DNA of 64,000 nt, from positions 34,747,851 through 34,811,850 of the forward strand of contig NC_079877.1 of assembly GCF_029227915.1 (NCBI RefSeq), given 5' to 3'. The first letter of the stretch is position 1. Each line of letters starts with the position of its first letter. Positions 41,701-56,171 of this stretch are shown one piece after another. The position numbers and the translations under genes are program-made. The DNA comes from Hydractinia symbiolongicarpus (lineage: Eukaryota; Cnidaria; Hydrozoa; Anthoathecata; Hydractiniidae). The notes under the pieces were generated by a model. That model was not told the DNA's origin. It worked only from the letters and a program-made list of their open reading frames with translations, and searched no databases.

Positions 41701-44242
41701 CAGTCAATCGTTGCACTGTTTAAAGCGATACAACTTAGTAATATCGGAAAAATATCGCTAAATACATGTTGGTACGAATATGTGACGCAACCGTTGTAAC
41801 TCAATTGGATTGATACCGCTAGAAATTCAATGAAAAGTAGTTTTTGAAACAGTCTCTATTTCTTCAGCGCGAACTAACGGCTAGGATTGGTCCCACAGTA
41901 AAAAATAACGTATTTATCTTAATTTTTAAATAAAGCGCTACCACAGAGCCCAGTGTAATCGCTGAGTTCCGGCAATCACGTCAAACTAAAAAGAATGTTA
42001 TTTCTTGGGGTCCAATTGGCTAACTTATCACATTCTTAAGTTCACAGTCTAGAATCAGTTCAATTAAGTCCCACAGTCAATCGTTGCACTGTTTAAAGCG
42101 ATACAACTTAGTAATATCGGAAAAAAGTCACTAAATACATGTTGGTACGAATATGTGACGCAACCGTTGTATCTCAAACGGATTGACAACGTTAGAAATT
42201 CCATGAAATGTAGTTTTTGAAACTGTCTCTATTTCTTCAGCGCGAACAAACCGCTAGGATTGGTCCCACAGTAAAAAATGACTTATTTATCTTAATTTTT
42301 AAATAAAGCGCTACCACAGCGCCCAGTGTAATAGCTGAGTTCCAGCAATCATGTCAAATTAAAAAGAATGTTATTTCTTGGGGTCCAGTTGACTCACTTA
42401 TCACATTTATAAAAATATCGGATAAAAATCATTAAATACGTGTGGGGACGAATATGTGACGCAACTGTTGTAACTCAAACGGACTGATACCGTTAGAAAG
42501 TCAATGAAATGTAGTCTTTTAGAATGTCTCTATTTCTTCAGTGCGTGCTAACGGCCAGGATTGGTGCCACAGTAAAAAAAGACTCATTTATCTAAATTTT
42601 TAAAGAAAGCGCTACCAGAGATCCTAGTGTAATCGCTGAGTTCCGGCAATCATGTCAAATTAAGAAGAATATTATTTCTTGGATCCAGTTGACTCACTTA
42701 TCACATTTATAAGGTCACAGGCCAAACTTATTTCAATTAAGTTCCACAGGCAATCGTTTCACTGTTAAAAGCGATTTAACTTAGTATTATCCGAAAAATA
42801 TCACTAAATACATGTTGGTACGAATATGTGACGCAACCGTTGTAACTCAAACGGATTGATACCTGCAAGAAGTCAATGAAATGTAGTTTTTGAGAATCTC
42901 TCTATTTCTTTAGCGCGTGCCAACGTCCAGAATTGGTCCCACAGTATAAAAAGACTTATATATCTAAATTTTTAAATAAAGTGCTACCATAGAGCCTAGT
43001 GTAATTCCTGAAATCCATCAATCATTTCGAATTAAGAAGAATGTTATTCCTTGGGGTCCAGTTGGCTCACTTATCACATTGATAAGGTCACAGTCCAGAA
43101 TGAGTTCAATTAAGTCCCACAGTCAATCGTTTCACTGTTAAAAGCCATACAACTTAGTAATATCGGAAAAAAATACATAAACACATATTGGTACGAATAT
43201 GTGACGCAACCGTTGTAACTCAAACGGATTGACACCGTTAGAAAGTCAATGAAATTTTGTTTTGGAAACTGTCTCTACTTCTTCAGCGCAAACTAACGGC
43301 TAGGATTGGTCCCACAGTAAAAAGTGACTTATTTATCTTAATTTTTAAATAAATCGCTACCACAGCGCCCAGTGTAATCGCTGAGTTCCAGCAATCATGT
43401 CAAACTAAGAAGAATGTTATTTCTTGGGGTCAAACTGGCATACTTATCACATTTATAAGGTCAAAGTCCACAATCAGTTCAATAAAGTCCCACAGTCAAA
43501 CGTTTCACTGTTAAAAGCGATGCAACCTAGTAATATCAGAAAAATATCGCTAAATACATGTTGGTACGAATATGTGACGCAACCGTTGTAACTCAATTGG
43601 ATTGATACCGCTAGAAATTCAATGAAATGTAGTTTTTGAAACAGTCTCTATTTCTTCAGCGCGAACTAACGGCTAGGATTGGTCCCACAGTAAAAAATAA
43701 CGTATTTATCTTAATTTTTAAATAAAGCGCTACCACAGAGCCAAGTGTAATCGCTAAGTTCCGGCAATCACGTCAAACTAAGAAGAATGTTATTTCTTGG
43801 GGTCCAATTGGCTAACTTATCACATTCTTAGGTTCACAGTCTGGAATCAGTTCAATTAAGTCCCACAGTCAATCGTTGCACTGTTTAAAGCGATAAAACT
43901 TAGTAATATCGGAAAAAAGTCACTAAATACATGTTGGTACGAAAATGTGACGCAACCGTTGTATCTCAAACGGATTGACAACGTTAGAAATTCCATAAAA
44001 TGTAGTTTTTGAAACTGTCTCTATTTCTTCAGCGGGAACTAACCGCTAGGATTGGTCCCACAGTAAAAAATGACTTATTTATCTTAATTTTTAAATAAAG
44101 CGCTACCACAGCGCCCAGTGTAATCGCTGAGTTCCAGCAATCATGTCAAATTAAAAAGAATGTTATTTCTTGGGGTCCAGTTGACTCACTTATCACATTG
44201 ATAAGGTCACAGTCCAGAAACAATTCAATTAAGTCCCACAGT

Positions 44243-47200
44243 CAATCGTTTCACTGTTAAAAGCGATACAACTTAGTAATATCGGATAAAAATCATTAAA
44301 TACCTGTGGGGACGAATATGTGACCCAACCATTGTAACTCAAACGGACTGACACCGTTAGGAAGTCAATGAAACGTAGTTTTTGAAACTGTCGCTATTTC
44401 TTCAGCGCGCGATAACGGCTAGGATCGGTCCCACAGTAGAGAATGACTTATCTATCTAAATGTTTTTAATGAAGCACTTTCACAACGCCCAGTGTAATCG
44501 CTGAGTTCCAGCAATCATGTCAAATTATGAACAATGTTATTTCTTGGGGTCCAGTTGACTCATTTATCACATTGATAAGGTCACAGTCCAGAATGAGTTC
44601 AATTAAGTCCCACAGTCAATCGTTTCACTGTTAAAAGTGATACAACTTAGTAATATCGGAAAGAAATACCTAAACACATATTGGTACGAATATGTGACGC
44701 AACCGTTGTAACTCAATCGGATTGATACCGCTAGAAATTCAATGAAATGTAGTTTTTGAAACACTCTCTATTTCTTCCGCGCGAACTAACGGCTAGGATT
44801 GGTCCCACAGTAAAAAATAACGTATTTATCTTAATTTTTAAATAAAGCGCTACCACAGCGCTCAGTGTAATCGCTGAGTTCCAGCAATCATGTCAAATTA
44901 AGAACAACGTTATTTCTTGTAGTCAAACTGGCTTATTTATCACATTTATAAGGTCAAATTCCACAATCAGTTCAATTAAGTCCCACAGTCAAACGTTTCA
45001 CTGTTAAAAGCGATTCAACCTAGTAATATCAAAACACTATCGCTAAATACATGTTGGTACGAATATGTGACGCAACAGTTGTAACTCAAACGGATTTATA
45101 CCGCTAGGAAGTCAATAAAATGTAGTTTTGGAAACTGTTCCTATTTATTCGGCGCGTGTTAACGGCCAGGATTGTTCCCACAGTAAAAAATGACTTATTT
45201 ATCTCAATTTTTAAATAAAGCGCTACCACAGCGCTCAGTGTAATTGCTGAGTTCCAGCAATCATGTCAAATTAAGAACAATGTTATTTCTTGGGGTCCAG
45301 TTGGCTCACTTATCACATTTATAAGGTCACAGTCCAGAATGAGTTCAATTAAGTCCCACAGTCAATCGTTTCATTGTTAAAAGCGATACAACTTAGTAAT
45401 ATCGGAAAAAAATATCTAAACACATGTTGGCACGAATATGTGACGCAACCGCTGTAACTTAAACGGATTGACACCGTTAGAAAATCAATGAAATGTGGTT
45501 TTTGAAACTGTCGCTATTTCTTCAGCGCGCGATAACGGCTAGGATTCGTCCCACTGTAAAGAATGACTTATTCATATAAATTTTAAATGAAGCGCTAACA
45601 CAGCGCCCAGTGCAATCACTGAGTTCCGGCAAACACGTCAAATTATGAAGAATGTTATTTCTTGGGGTCCAATTGTCTTATTTATCACATTTATCAGGTC
45701 ACAGTCCAAAGTTAGTTCATTACGTCCCACAGCCAATCGTTTCACTGTTAAAAGCGATGCAACCTAGTAATATCAGAAAAATATCGCTAAATACATGTTG
45801 GTACGAATATGTGACGCAACCGTTGTAACTCAATTGGATTGATACCGTTAGAAATTCAATGAAATGTAGTTTTTGAAACAGTCTCTATTTCTTCAGCGCG
45901 AACTAACGGCTAGGATTGGTCCCACAGTAAAAAATAACGTACTTATCTTAATTTTTAAATAAAGCGCTACCACAGAGCCCAGTGTAATCGCTGAGTTCCG
46001 GCAATCACGTCAAACTAAGAAGAATGTTATTTCTTGGGGTCCAATTGGCTAACTTATCACATTCTTAGGTTCACAGTCTGGAATCAGTTCAATTAAGTCC
46101 TACAGTCAATCGTTGCACTGTTTAAAGCGATACAACTTAGTAATATCGGAAAAAAGTCACTAAATACATGTTGGTACGAAAATGTGACGCAACCGTTGTA
46201 TCTCAAACGGATTGACAACGTTAGAAATTCCATAAAATGTAGTTTTTGAAACTGTCTCTATTTCTTCAGCGGGAACTAACCGCTAGGATTGGTCCCACAG
46301 TAAAAAATGACTTATTTATCTTAATTTTTAAATAAAGCGCTACCACAGCGCCCAGTGTAATCGCTGAGTTCCAGCAATCATGTCAAATTAAAAAGAATGT
46401 TATTTCTTGGGGTCCAGTTGACTCACTTATCACATTTATAAGGTCACAGTCCAGAAACAATTCAATTAAGTCCCACAGTCAATCGTTTCACTGTTAAAAG
46501 CGATACAACTTAGTAATATCGGATAAAAATCATTAAATACCTGTGGGGACGAATATGTGACCCAACCATTGTAACTCAAACGGACTGACACCGTTAGGAA
46601 GTCAATGAAACGTAGTTTTTGAAACTGTCGCTATTTCTTCAGCGCGCGATAACGGCTAGGATCGGTCCCACAGTAGAGAATGACTTATCTATCTAAATTT
46701 TTTTAATGAAGCACTTTCACAACGCCCAGTGTAATCGCTGAGTTCCAGCAATCATGTCAAATTAAAAACAATGTTATTTCTTGGGGTCCAGTTGACTCAC
46801 TTATCACATTGATAAGGTCACAGTCCAGAAACAATTCAATTAAATCCCACAGTCAATCGTTTCACTGTTAAAAGCGATACAACTTAGTAATATCGGAAAG
46901 AAATACCTAAACACATATTGGTACGAATATGTGACGCAACCGTTGTAACTCAATCGGATTGATACCGCTAGAAATTCAATGAAATGTAGTTTTTGAAACA
47001 CTCTCTATTTCTTCCGCGCGAACTAACGGCTAGGATTGGTCCCACAGTAAAAAATAACGTATTTATCTTCATTTTTAAATAAAGCGCTACCACAGCGCTC
47101 AGTGTAATCGCTGAGTTCCAGCAATCATGTCAAATTAAGAACAACGTTATTTCTTGTAGTCAAACTGGCTTATTTATCACATTTATAAGGTCAAATTCCA

Positions 47201-48716
47201 CAATCAGTTCAATTAAGTCCCACAGTCAAACGTTTCACTGTTAAAAGCGATTCAACCTAGTAATATCAAAACACTATCGCTAAATACATGTTGGTACGAA
47301 TATGTGACGCAACAGTTGTAACTCAAACGGATTTATACCGCTAAGAAGTCAATAAAATGTAGTTTTGGAAACTGTTCCTATTTATTCGGCGCGTGTTAAC
47401 GGCCAGGATTGTTCCCACAGTAAAAAATGACTTATTTATCTCAATTTTTAAATAAAGCGCTACCACAGCGCTCAGTGTAATCGCTGAGTTCCAGCAATCA
47501 TGTCAAATTAAGAACAATGTTATTTCTTGGGGTCCAGTTGGCTTACTTATCACATTTATAAGGTCACAGTCCAGAATGAGTTCAATTAAGTCCCACAGTC
47601 AATCGTTTCATTGTTAAAAGCGATACAACTTAGTAATATCGGAAAAAAATATCTAAACACATGTTGGCACGAATATGTGACGCAACCGCTGTAACTTAAA
47701 CGGATTGACACCGTTAGAAAATCAATGAAATGTGGCTTTTGAAACTGTCGCTATTTCTTCAGCGCGCGATAACGGCTAGGATTCGTCCCACTGTAAAGAA
47801 TGACTTATTTATATAAAATTTAAATGAAGCGCTAACACAGCGCCCACTGCAATCACTGAGTTCCGGCAAACACGTCAAATTATGAAGAATGTTATTTCTT
47901 GGGGTCCAATTGTCTTATTTATCACATTTATCAGGTCACAGTCCAAAGTTAGTTCATTACGTCCCACAGCCAATCGTTTCACTGTTAAAAGCGATGCAAC
48001 CTAGTAATATTAGAAAAATATCGCTAAATACATGTTGGTACGAATATGTGACGCAACCGTTGTAACTCAATTGGATTGATACCGTTAGAAATTCAATGAA
48101 ATGTAGTTTTTGAAACAGTCTCTATTTCTTCAGCGCGAACTAACGGCTAGGATTGGTCCCACAGTAAAAAATAACGTATTTATCTTAATTTTTAAATAAA
48201 GCGCTACCACAGAGCCCAGTGTAATCGCTGAGTTCCGGCAATCACGTCAAACTAAAAAGAATGTTATTTCTTGGGGTCCAATTGGCTAACTTATCACATT
48301 CTTAAGTTCACAGTCTAGAATCAGTTCAATTAAGTCCCACAGTCAATCGTTGCACTGTTTAAAGCGATACAACTTAGTAATATCGGAAAAAAGTCACTAA
48401 ATGCATGTGGGTAAGAATATGTGACGCAACCGTTGTATCTCAAACGAATTGACAACGTTAGAAATTCCATGAAATGTAGTTTTTGAAACTGTCTCTATTT
48501 CTTCAGCGCGAACTAACCGCTAGGATTGGTCCCACAGTAAAAAATGACTTATTTATCTTAATTTTTAAATAAAGCGCTACCAAAGCGCCCAGTGCAATCG
48601 CTGAGTTCCAGCAATCATGTCAAATTAAAAAGAATGTTATTTCTTGGGGTCCAGTTGACTCACTTATCACATTTATAAGGTCACAGTCCAGAAACAATTC
48701 AATTAAGTCCCACAGT
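44243..48716. repeat. Higher-order repeat, 6 monomers (2,237 bp) x 2
   Basis: Copies 44243-46479 and 46480-48716. The marker GTTGGCACGAATATG and its neighbours recur exactly 2,237 bp apart (monomer starts 45363 and 47600), with only scattered differences. Confidence 0.88.
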
Positions 48717-51700
48717 CAATCGTTTCACTGTTAAAAGCGATACAACTTAGTAATATCGGATAAAAATCATTAAATACCTGTGGGGACGAATATGTGACGC
48801 AACTGTTGTAACTCAAACGGACAGATACCGTTAGAAAGTCAATGAAATGTAGTCTTTTAGAATGTCTCTATTTCTTCAGTGCATGCTAACGGCCAGGATT
48901 GGTGCCACAGTAAAAAAAGACACATTTATCTAAATTTTTAAAGAAAGCGCTACCAGAGATCCTAGTGTAATCGCTGAGTTCCGGCAATCATGTTAAATTA
49001 AGAAGAATATTATTTCTTGGATCCAGTTGACTCACTTATCACATTTATAAGGTCACAGGCCAAACTTATTTCAATTAAGTTCCACAGGTAATCGTTTCAC
49101 TGTTAAAAGCGATTTAACTTAGCATTATCCGAAAAATATCACTAAATACATGTTGGTACGAATATGTGACGCAACCGTTGTAACTCAAACGGATTGATAC
49201 CTGCAAGAAGTCAATGAAATGTAGTTTTTGAGAATCTCTCTATTTCTTTAGCGCATGCCAACGGCCAGAATTGGTCCCACAGTATAAAAAGACTTATATA
49301 TCTAAATTTTTAAATAAAGTGCTACCATAGAGCCTAGTGTAATTCCTGAAATCCATCAATCATGTCGAATTAAGAAGAATGTTATTCCTTGGGGTCCAGT
49401 TGGCTCACTTATCACATTGATAAGGTCACAGTCCAGAATGAGTTCAATTTAGTCCCACAGTCAATCGTTTCACTGTAAAAAGCGATACAACTTAGTAATA
49501 TCGGAAAAAAATACCTAAACACATATTGGTACGAATATGTGATGCAACCGTTGTAACTCAAACGGATTGACACCGTTAGAAAGTCAATGAAATTTTGTTT
49601 TGGAAACTGTCTCTACTTCTTCAGCGCAAACTAACGGCTAGGATTGGTCCCACAGTAAAAAGTGACTTATTTATCTTAATTTTTAAATAAATCGCTACAA
49701 CAGCGCCCAGTGTAATCGCTGAGTTCCAGCAATCATGTCAAACTAAGAAGAATGTTATTTGTTGGGGTCAAACTGGCATACTTATCACATTTATAAGGTC
49801 AAAATCCCCAATCAGTTCAATAAAGTCCCACAGTCAAACGTTTCACTGTTAAAAGCGATGCAACCTAGTAATATCAGAAAAATATCGCTAAATACATGTT
49901 GGTACGAATATGTGACGCAACCGTTGTAACTCAATTGGATTGATACCGCTAGAAATTCAATGAAATGTAGTTTTTGAAACAGTCTCTATTTCGTCAGTGC
50001 GAACTAACGGCTAGGATTGGTCCCACAGTAAAAAATAACGTATTTATCTTAATTTTTAAATAAAGCGCTACCACAGAGCCAAGTGTAATCGCTGAGTTCC
50101 GGCAATCACGTCAAACTAAGAAGAATGTTATTTCTTGGGGTCCAATTGGCTAACTTATCACATTCTTAAGTTCACAGTCTGGAATCAGTTCAATTAAGTC
50201 CCACAGTCAATGGTTGCACTGTTTAAAGCGATACAACTTAGTAATATCGGAAAAAAGTCACTAAATACATGTTGGTACGAATATGTGACGCAACCGTTGT
50301 ATCTCAAACGGATTGACAACGTTAGAAATTCCATAAAATGTAGTTTTTGAAACTGTCTCTATTTCTTCAGCGCGAACTAACCGCTAGGATTGGTCCCACA
50401 GTAAAAAACGACTTATTTATCTTAATTTTTAAATAAAGCGCTACCACAGCGCCCAGTGTAATCGCTGAGTTCCAGCAATCATGTCAAATTAAAAAGAATG
50501 TTATTTCTTGGGGTCCAGTTGACTCACTTATCACATTTATAAGGTCACAGTCCAGAAACAATTCAATTAAGTCCCACAGTCAATCGTTTCACTGTTAAAA
50601 GCGATACAACTTAGTAATATCGGATAAAAATCATTAAATACCTGTGGGGACAAATATGTGACGCAACTGTTGTAACTCAAACGGACAGATACCGTTAGAA
50701 AGTCAATGAAATGTAGTCTTTTAGAATGTCTCTATTTCTTCAGTGCATGCTAACGGCCAGGATTGGTGCCACAGTAAAAAAAGACACATTTATCTAAATT
50801 TTTAAAGAAAGCGCTACCAGAGATCCTAGTGTAATCGCTGAGTTCCGGCAATCATGTTAAATTAAGAAGAATATTATTTCTTGGATCCAGTTGACTCACT
50901 TATCACATTTATAAGGTCACAGGCCAAACTTATTTCAATTAAGTTCCACAGGTAATCGTTTCACTGTTAAAAGCGATTTAACTTAGCATTATCCGAAAAA
51001 TATCACTAAATACATGTTGGTACGAATATGTGACGCAACCGTTGTAACTCAAACGGATTGATACCTGCAAGAAGTCAATGAAATGTAGTTTTTGAGAATC
51101 TCTCTATTTCTTTAGCGCATGCAAACGGCCAGAATTGGTCCCACAGTATAAAAAGACTTATATATCTAAATTTTTAAATAAAGTGCTACCATAGAGCCTA
51201 GTGTAATTCCTGAAATCCATCAATCATGTCGAATTAAGAAGAATGTTATTCCTTGGGGTCCAGTTGGCTCACTTCTCACATTGATAAGGTCACAGTCCAG
51301 AATGAGTTCAATTTAGTCCCACAGTCAATCGTTTCACTGTAAAAAGCGATACAACTTAGTAATATCGGAAAAAAATACCTAAACACATATTGGTACGAAT
51401 ATGTGATGCAACCGTTGTAACTCAAACGGATTGACACCGTTAGAAAGACAATGAAATTTTGTTTTGGAAACTGTCTCTACTTCTTCAGCGCAAACTAACG
51501 GCTAGGATTGGTCCCACAGTAAAAAGTGACTTATTTATCTTAATTTTTAAATAAATCGCTACAATAGCGCCCAGTGTAATCGCTGAGTTCCAGCAATCAT
51601 GTCAAACTAAGAAGAATGTTATTTCTTGGGGTCAAACTGGCATACTTATCACATTTATAAGGTCAAAATCCCCAATCAGTTCAATAAAGTCCCACAGTCA

Positions 51701-52444
51701 AACGTTTCACTGTTAAAAGCGATGCAACCTAGTAATATCAGAAAAATATCGCTAAATACATGTTGGTACGAATATGTGACGCAACCGTTGTAACTCAATT
51801 GGATTGATACCGCTAGAAATTCAATGAAATGTAGTTTTTGAAACAGTCTCTATTTCGTCAGTGCGAACTAACGGCTAGGATTGGTCCCACAGTAAAAAAT
51901 AACGTATTTATCTTAATTTTTAAATAAAGCGCTACCACAGAGCCAAGTGTAATCGCTGAGTTCCGGCAATCACGTCAAACTAAGAAGAATGTTATTTCTT
52001 GGGGTCCAATTGGCTAACTTATCACATTCTTAAGTTCACAGTCTGGAATCAGTTCAATTAAGTCCCACAGTCAATGGTTGCACTGTTTAAAGCGATACAA
52101 CTTAGTAATATCGGAAAAAAGTCACTAAATACATGTTGGTACGAATATGTGACGCAACCGTTGTATCTCAAACGGATTGACAACGTTAGAAATTCCATAA
52201 AATGTAGTTTTTGAAACTGTCTCTATTTCTTCAGCGCGAACTAACCGCTAGGATTGGTCCCACAGTAAAAAACGACTTATTTATCTTAATTTTTAAATAA
52301 AGCGCTACCACAGCGCCCAGTGTAATCGCTGAGTTCCAGCAATCATGTCAAATTAAAAAGAATGTTATTTCTTGGGGTCCAGTTGACTCACTTATCACAT
52401 TTATAAGGTCACAGTCCAGAAACAATTCAATTAAGTCCCACAGT
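48717..52444. repeat. Higher-order repeat, 5 monomers (1,864 bp) x 2
   Basis: Copies 48717-50580 and 50581-52444. The rare words ACAGATACC (48821 and 50685) and TGGTTGCAC (50211 and 52075) are each 1,864 bp apart. It starts exactly where the 6-monomer block ends. Confidence 0.88.
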
Positions 52445-53191
52445 CAATCGTTTCACTGTTAAAAGCGATACAACTTAGTAATATCGGATAAAAATCATTA
52501 AATACCTGTGGGGACGAATATGTGACCCAACCATTGTAACTAAAACGGACTGACACCGTTAGGAAGTCAATGAAACGTAGTTTTTGAAACTGTCGCTATT
52601 TCTTCAGCGCGCGATAACGGCTAGGATCGGTCCCACAGTAGAGAATGACTTATCTATCTAAATTTTTTTAATGAAGCACTTTCACAACGCCCAGTGTAAT
52701 CGCTGAGTTCCAGAAATCATGTCAAATTAAGAACAATGTTATTTCTTGGGGTCCAGTTGACTCATTTATCACATTGATAAGGTCACAGTCCAGAATGAGT
52801 TCAATTAAGTCCCACAGTCAATCGTTTCACTGTTAAAAGCGATAGAACTTAGTAATATCGGAAAAAAATACCTAAACACATATTGGTACGAATATGTGAC
52901 GCAACCGTTGTAACTCAATCGGATTGATACCGCTAGAAATTCAATGAAATGTAGTTTTTGAAACAGTCTCTATTTCTTCAGCGCGAACTAACGGCTAGGA
53001 TTGGTCCCACAGTAAAAAATAACGTATTTATCTTAATTTTTAAATAAAGCGCTACCACAGCGCTCAGTGTAATCGCTGAGTTCCAGCAATCATGTCAAAT
53101 TAAGAACAACGTTATTTCTTGTAGTCAAACTGCCTTATTTATCACATTTATAAGGTCAAATTCCACAATCAGTTCAATTAAGTCCCACAGT

Positions 53192-56171
53192 CAAACGTTT
53201 CACTGTTAAAAGCGATGCAACCTAGTAATATCAAAACACTATCGCTAAATACATGTTGGTACGAATATGTGACGCAACAGTTGTAACTCAAACGGATTTA
53301 TACCGCTAGGAAGTCAATAAAATGTAGTTTTGGAAACTGTTCCTATTTATTCGGCGCGTGTTAACGGCCAGGATTGTTCCCACAGTAAAAAATGACTTAT
53401 TTATCTCAATTTTTAAATAAAGCGCTACCACAGCGCTCAGTGTAATCGCTGAGTTCCAGCAATCATGTCAAATTAAGAACAATGTTATTTCTTGGGGTCC
53501 AGTTGGCTCACTTATCACATTTATAAGGTCACAGTCCAGAATGGGTTCAATTAAGTCCCACAGTCAATCGTTTCATTGTTAAAAGCGATACAACTTAGTA
53601 ATATCGGAAAAAAATATCTAAACACATGTTGGCACGAATATGTGACGCAACCGCTGTAACTTAAACGGATTGACACCGTTAGAAAATCAATGAAATGTGG
53701 TTTTTGAAACTGTCGCTATTTCTTCAGCGCGCGATAACGGCTAGGATTCGTCCCACTGTAAAGAATGACTTATTTATATAAATTTTAAATGAAGCGCTAA
53801 CACAGCGCCCAGTGCAATCACTGAGTTCCGTCAAACACGTCAAATTATGAAGAATGTTATTTCTTGGGGTCCAATTGTCTTATTTATCACATTTATCAGG
53901 TCACAGTCCAAAGTTAGTTCATTACGTCCCACAGCCAATCGTTTCACTGTTAAAAGCGATGCAACCTAGTAATATCAGAAAAATATCGCTAAATACATGT
54001 TGGTACGAATATGTGACGCAACCGTTGTAACTCAATTGGATTGATACCGTTAGAAATTCAATGAAATGTAGTTTTTGAAACAGTCTCTATTTCTTCAGCG
54101 CGAACTAACGGCTAGGATTGGTCCCACAGTAAAAAATAACGTATTTATCTTAATTTTTAAATAAAGCGCTACCACAGAGCCCAGTGTAATCGCTGAGTTC
54201 CGGCAATCACGTCAAACTAAAAAGAATGTTATTTCTTGGGGTCCAATTGGCTAACTTATCACATTCTTAAGTTCACAGTCTAGAATCAGTTCAATTAAGT
54301 CCCACAGTCAATCGTTGCACTGTTTAAAGCGATACAACTTAGTAATATCGGAAAAAAGTCACTAAATACATGTGGGTACGAATATGTGACGCAACCGTTG
54401 TATCTCAAACGAATTGACAACGTTAGAAATTCCATGAAATGTAGTTTTTGAAACTGTCTCTATTTCTTCAGCGCGAACTAACCGCTAGGATTGGTCCCAC
54501 AGTAAAAAATAACGTATTTATCTTAATTTTTAAATAAAGCGCTACCACAGCGCTCAGTGTAATCGCTGAGTTCCAGCAATCATGTCAAATTAAGAACAAC
54601 GTTATTTCTTGTAGTCAAACTGGCTTATTTATCACATTTATAAGGTCAAATTCCACAATCAGTTCAATTAAGTCCCACAGTCAAACGTTTCACATTTAAA
54701 AGCGATTCAACCTAGTAATATCAAAACACTATCGCTAAATACATGTTGGTACGAATATGTGACGCAACAGTTGTAACTCAGACGGATTTATACCGCTAGG
54801 AAGTCAATAAAATGTAGTTTTGGAAACTGTTCCTATTTATTCGGCGCGTGTTAACGGCCAGGATTGTTCCCACAGTAAAAAATGACTTATTTATCTCAAT
54901 TTTTAAATAAAGCGCTACCACAGCGCTCAGTGTAATCGCTGAGTTCCAGCAATCATGTCAAATTAAGAACAATGTTATTTCTTGGGGTCCAGTTGGCTCA
55001 CTTATCACATTTATAAGGTCACAGTCAAGAATGAGTTCAATTAAGTCCCACAGTCAATCGTTTCATTGTTAAAAGCGATACAACTTAGTAATATCGGAAA
55101 AAAATATCTAAACACATGTTGGCACGAATATGTGACGCAACCGCTGTAACTTAAACGGATTGACACCGTTAGAAAATCAATGAAATGTGGTTTTTGAAAC
55201 TGTCGCTATTTCTTCAGCGCGCGATAACGGCTAGGATTCGTCCCACTGTAAAGAATGACTTATTTATATAAATTTTAAATGAAGCGCTAACACAGCGCCC
55301 AGTGCAATCACTGAGTTCCGGCAAACACGTCAAATTATGAAGAATGTTATTTCTTGGGGTCCAATTGTCTTATTTATCACATTTATCAGGTCACAGTCCA
55401 AAGTTAGTTCATTACGTCCCACAGCCAATCGTTTCACTGTTAAAAGCGATGCAACCTAGTAATATCAGAAAAATATCGCTAAATACATGTTGGTACGAAT
55501 ATGTGACGCAACCGTTGTAACTCAATTGGATTGATACCGTTAGAAATTCAATGAAATGTAGTTTTTGAAACAGTCTCTATTTCTTCAGCGCAAACTAACG
55601 GCTAGGATTGGTCCCACAGTAAAAAATAACGTATTTATCTTAATTTTTAAATAAAGCGCTACCACAGAGCCCAGTGTAATCGCTGAGTTCCGGCAATCAC
55701 GTCAAACTAAAAAGAATGTTATTTCTTGGGGTCCAATTGGCTAACTTATCACATTCCTAAGTTCACAGTCTAGAATCAGTTCAATTAAGTCCCACAGTCA
55801 ATCGTTGCACTGTTTAAAGCGATACAACTTAGTAATATCGGAAAAAAGTCACTAAATACATGTGGGTACGAATATGTGACGCAACCGTTGTATCTCAAAC
55901 GAATTGACAACGTTAGAAATTCCATGAAATGTAGTTTTTGAAACTGTCTCTATTTCTTCAGCGCGAACTAACCGCTAGGATTGGTCCCACAGTAAAAAAT
56001 GACTTATTTATCTTAATTTTTAAATAAAGCGCTACCAAAGCGCCCAGTGCAATCGCTGAGTTCCAGCAATCATGTCAAATTAAAAAGAATGTTATTTCTT
56101 GGGGTCCAGTTGACTCACTTGTCACATTTATAAGGTCACAGTCCAGAAACAATTCAATTAAGTTCCACAGT
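53192..56171. repeat. Higher-order repeat, 4 monomers (1,490 bp) x 2
   Basis: Copies 53192-54681 and 54682-56171. Matching markers lie at 53565 and 55055. The last half-monomer of the first copy (AATAACGTATT near 54509) differs from that of the second (AATGACTTATT near 56000), suggesting a recombination joint. Confidence 0.8.
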
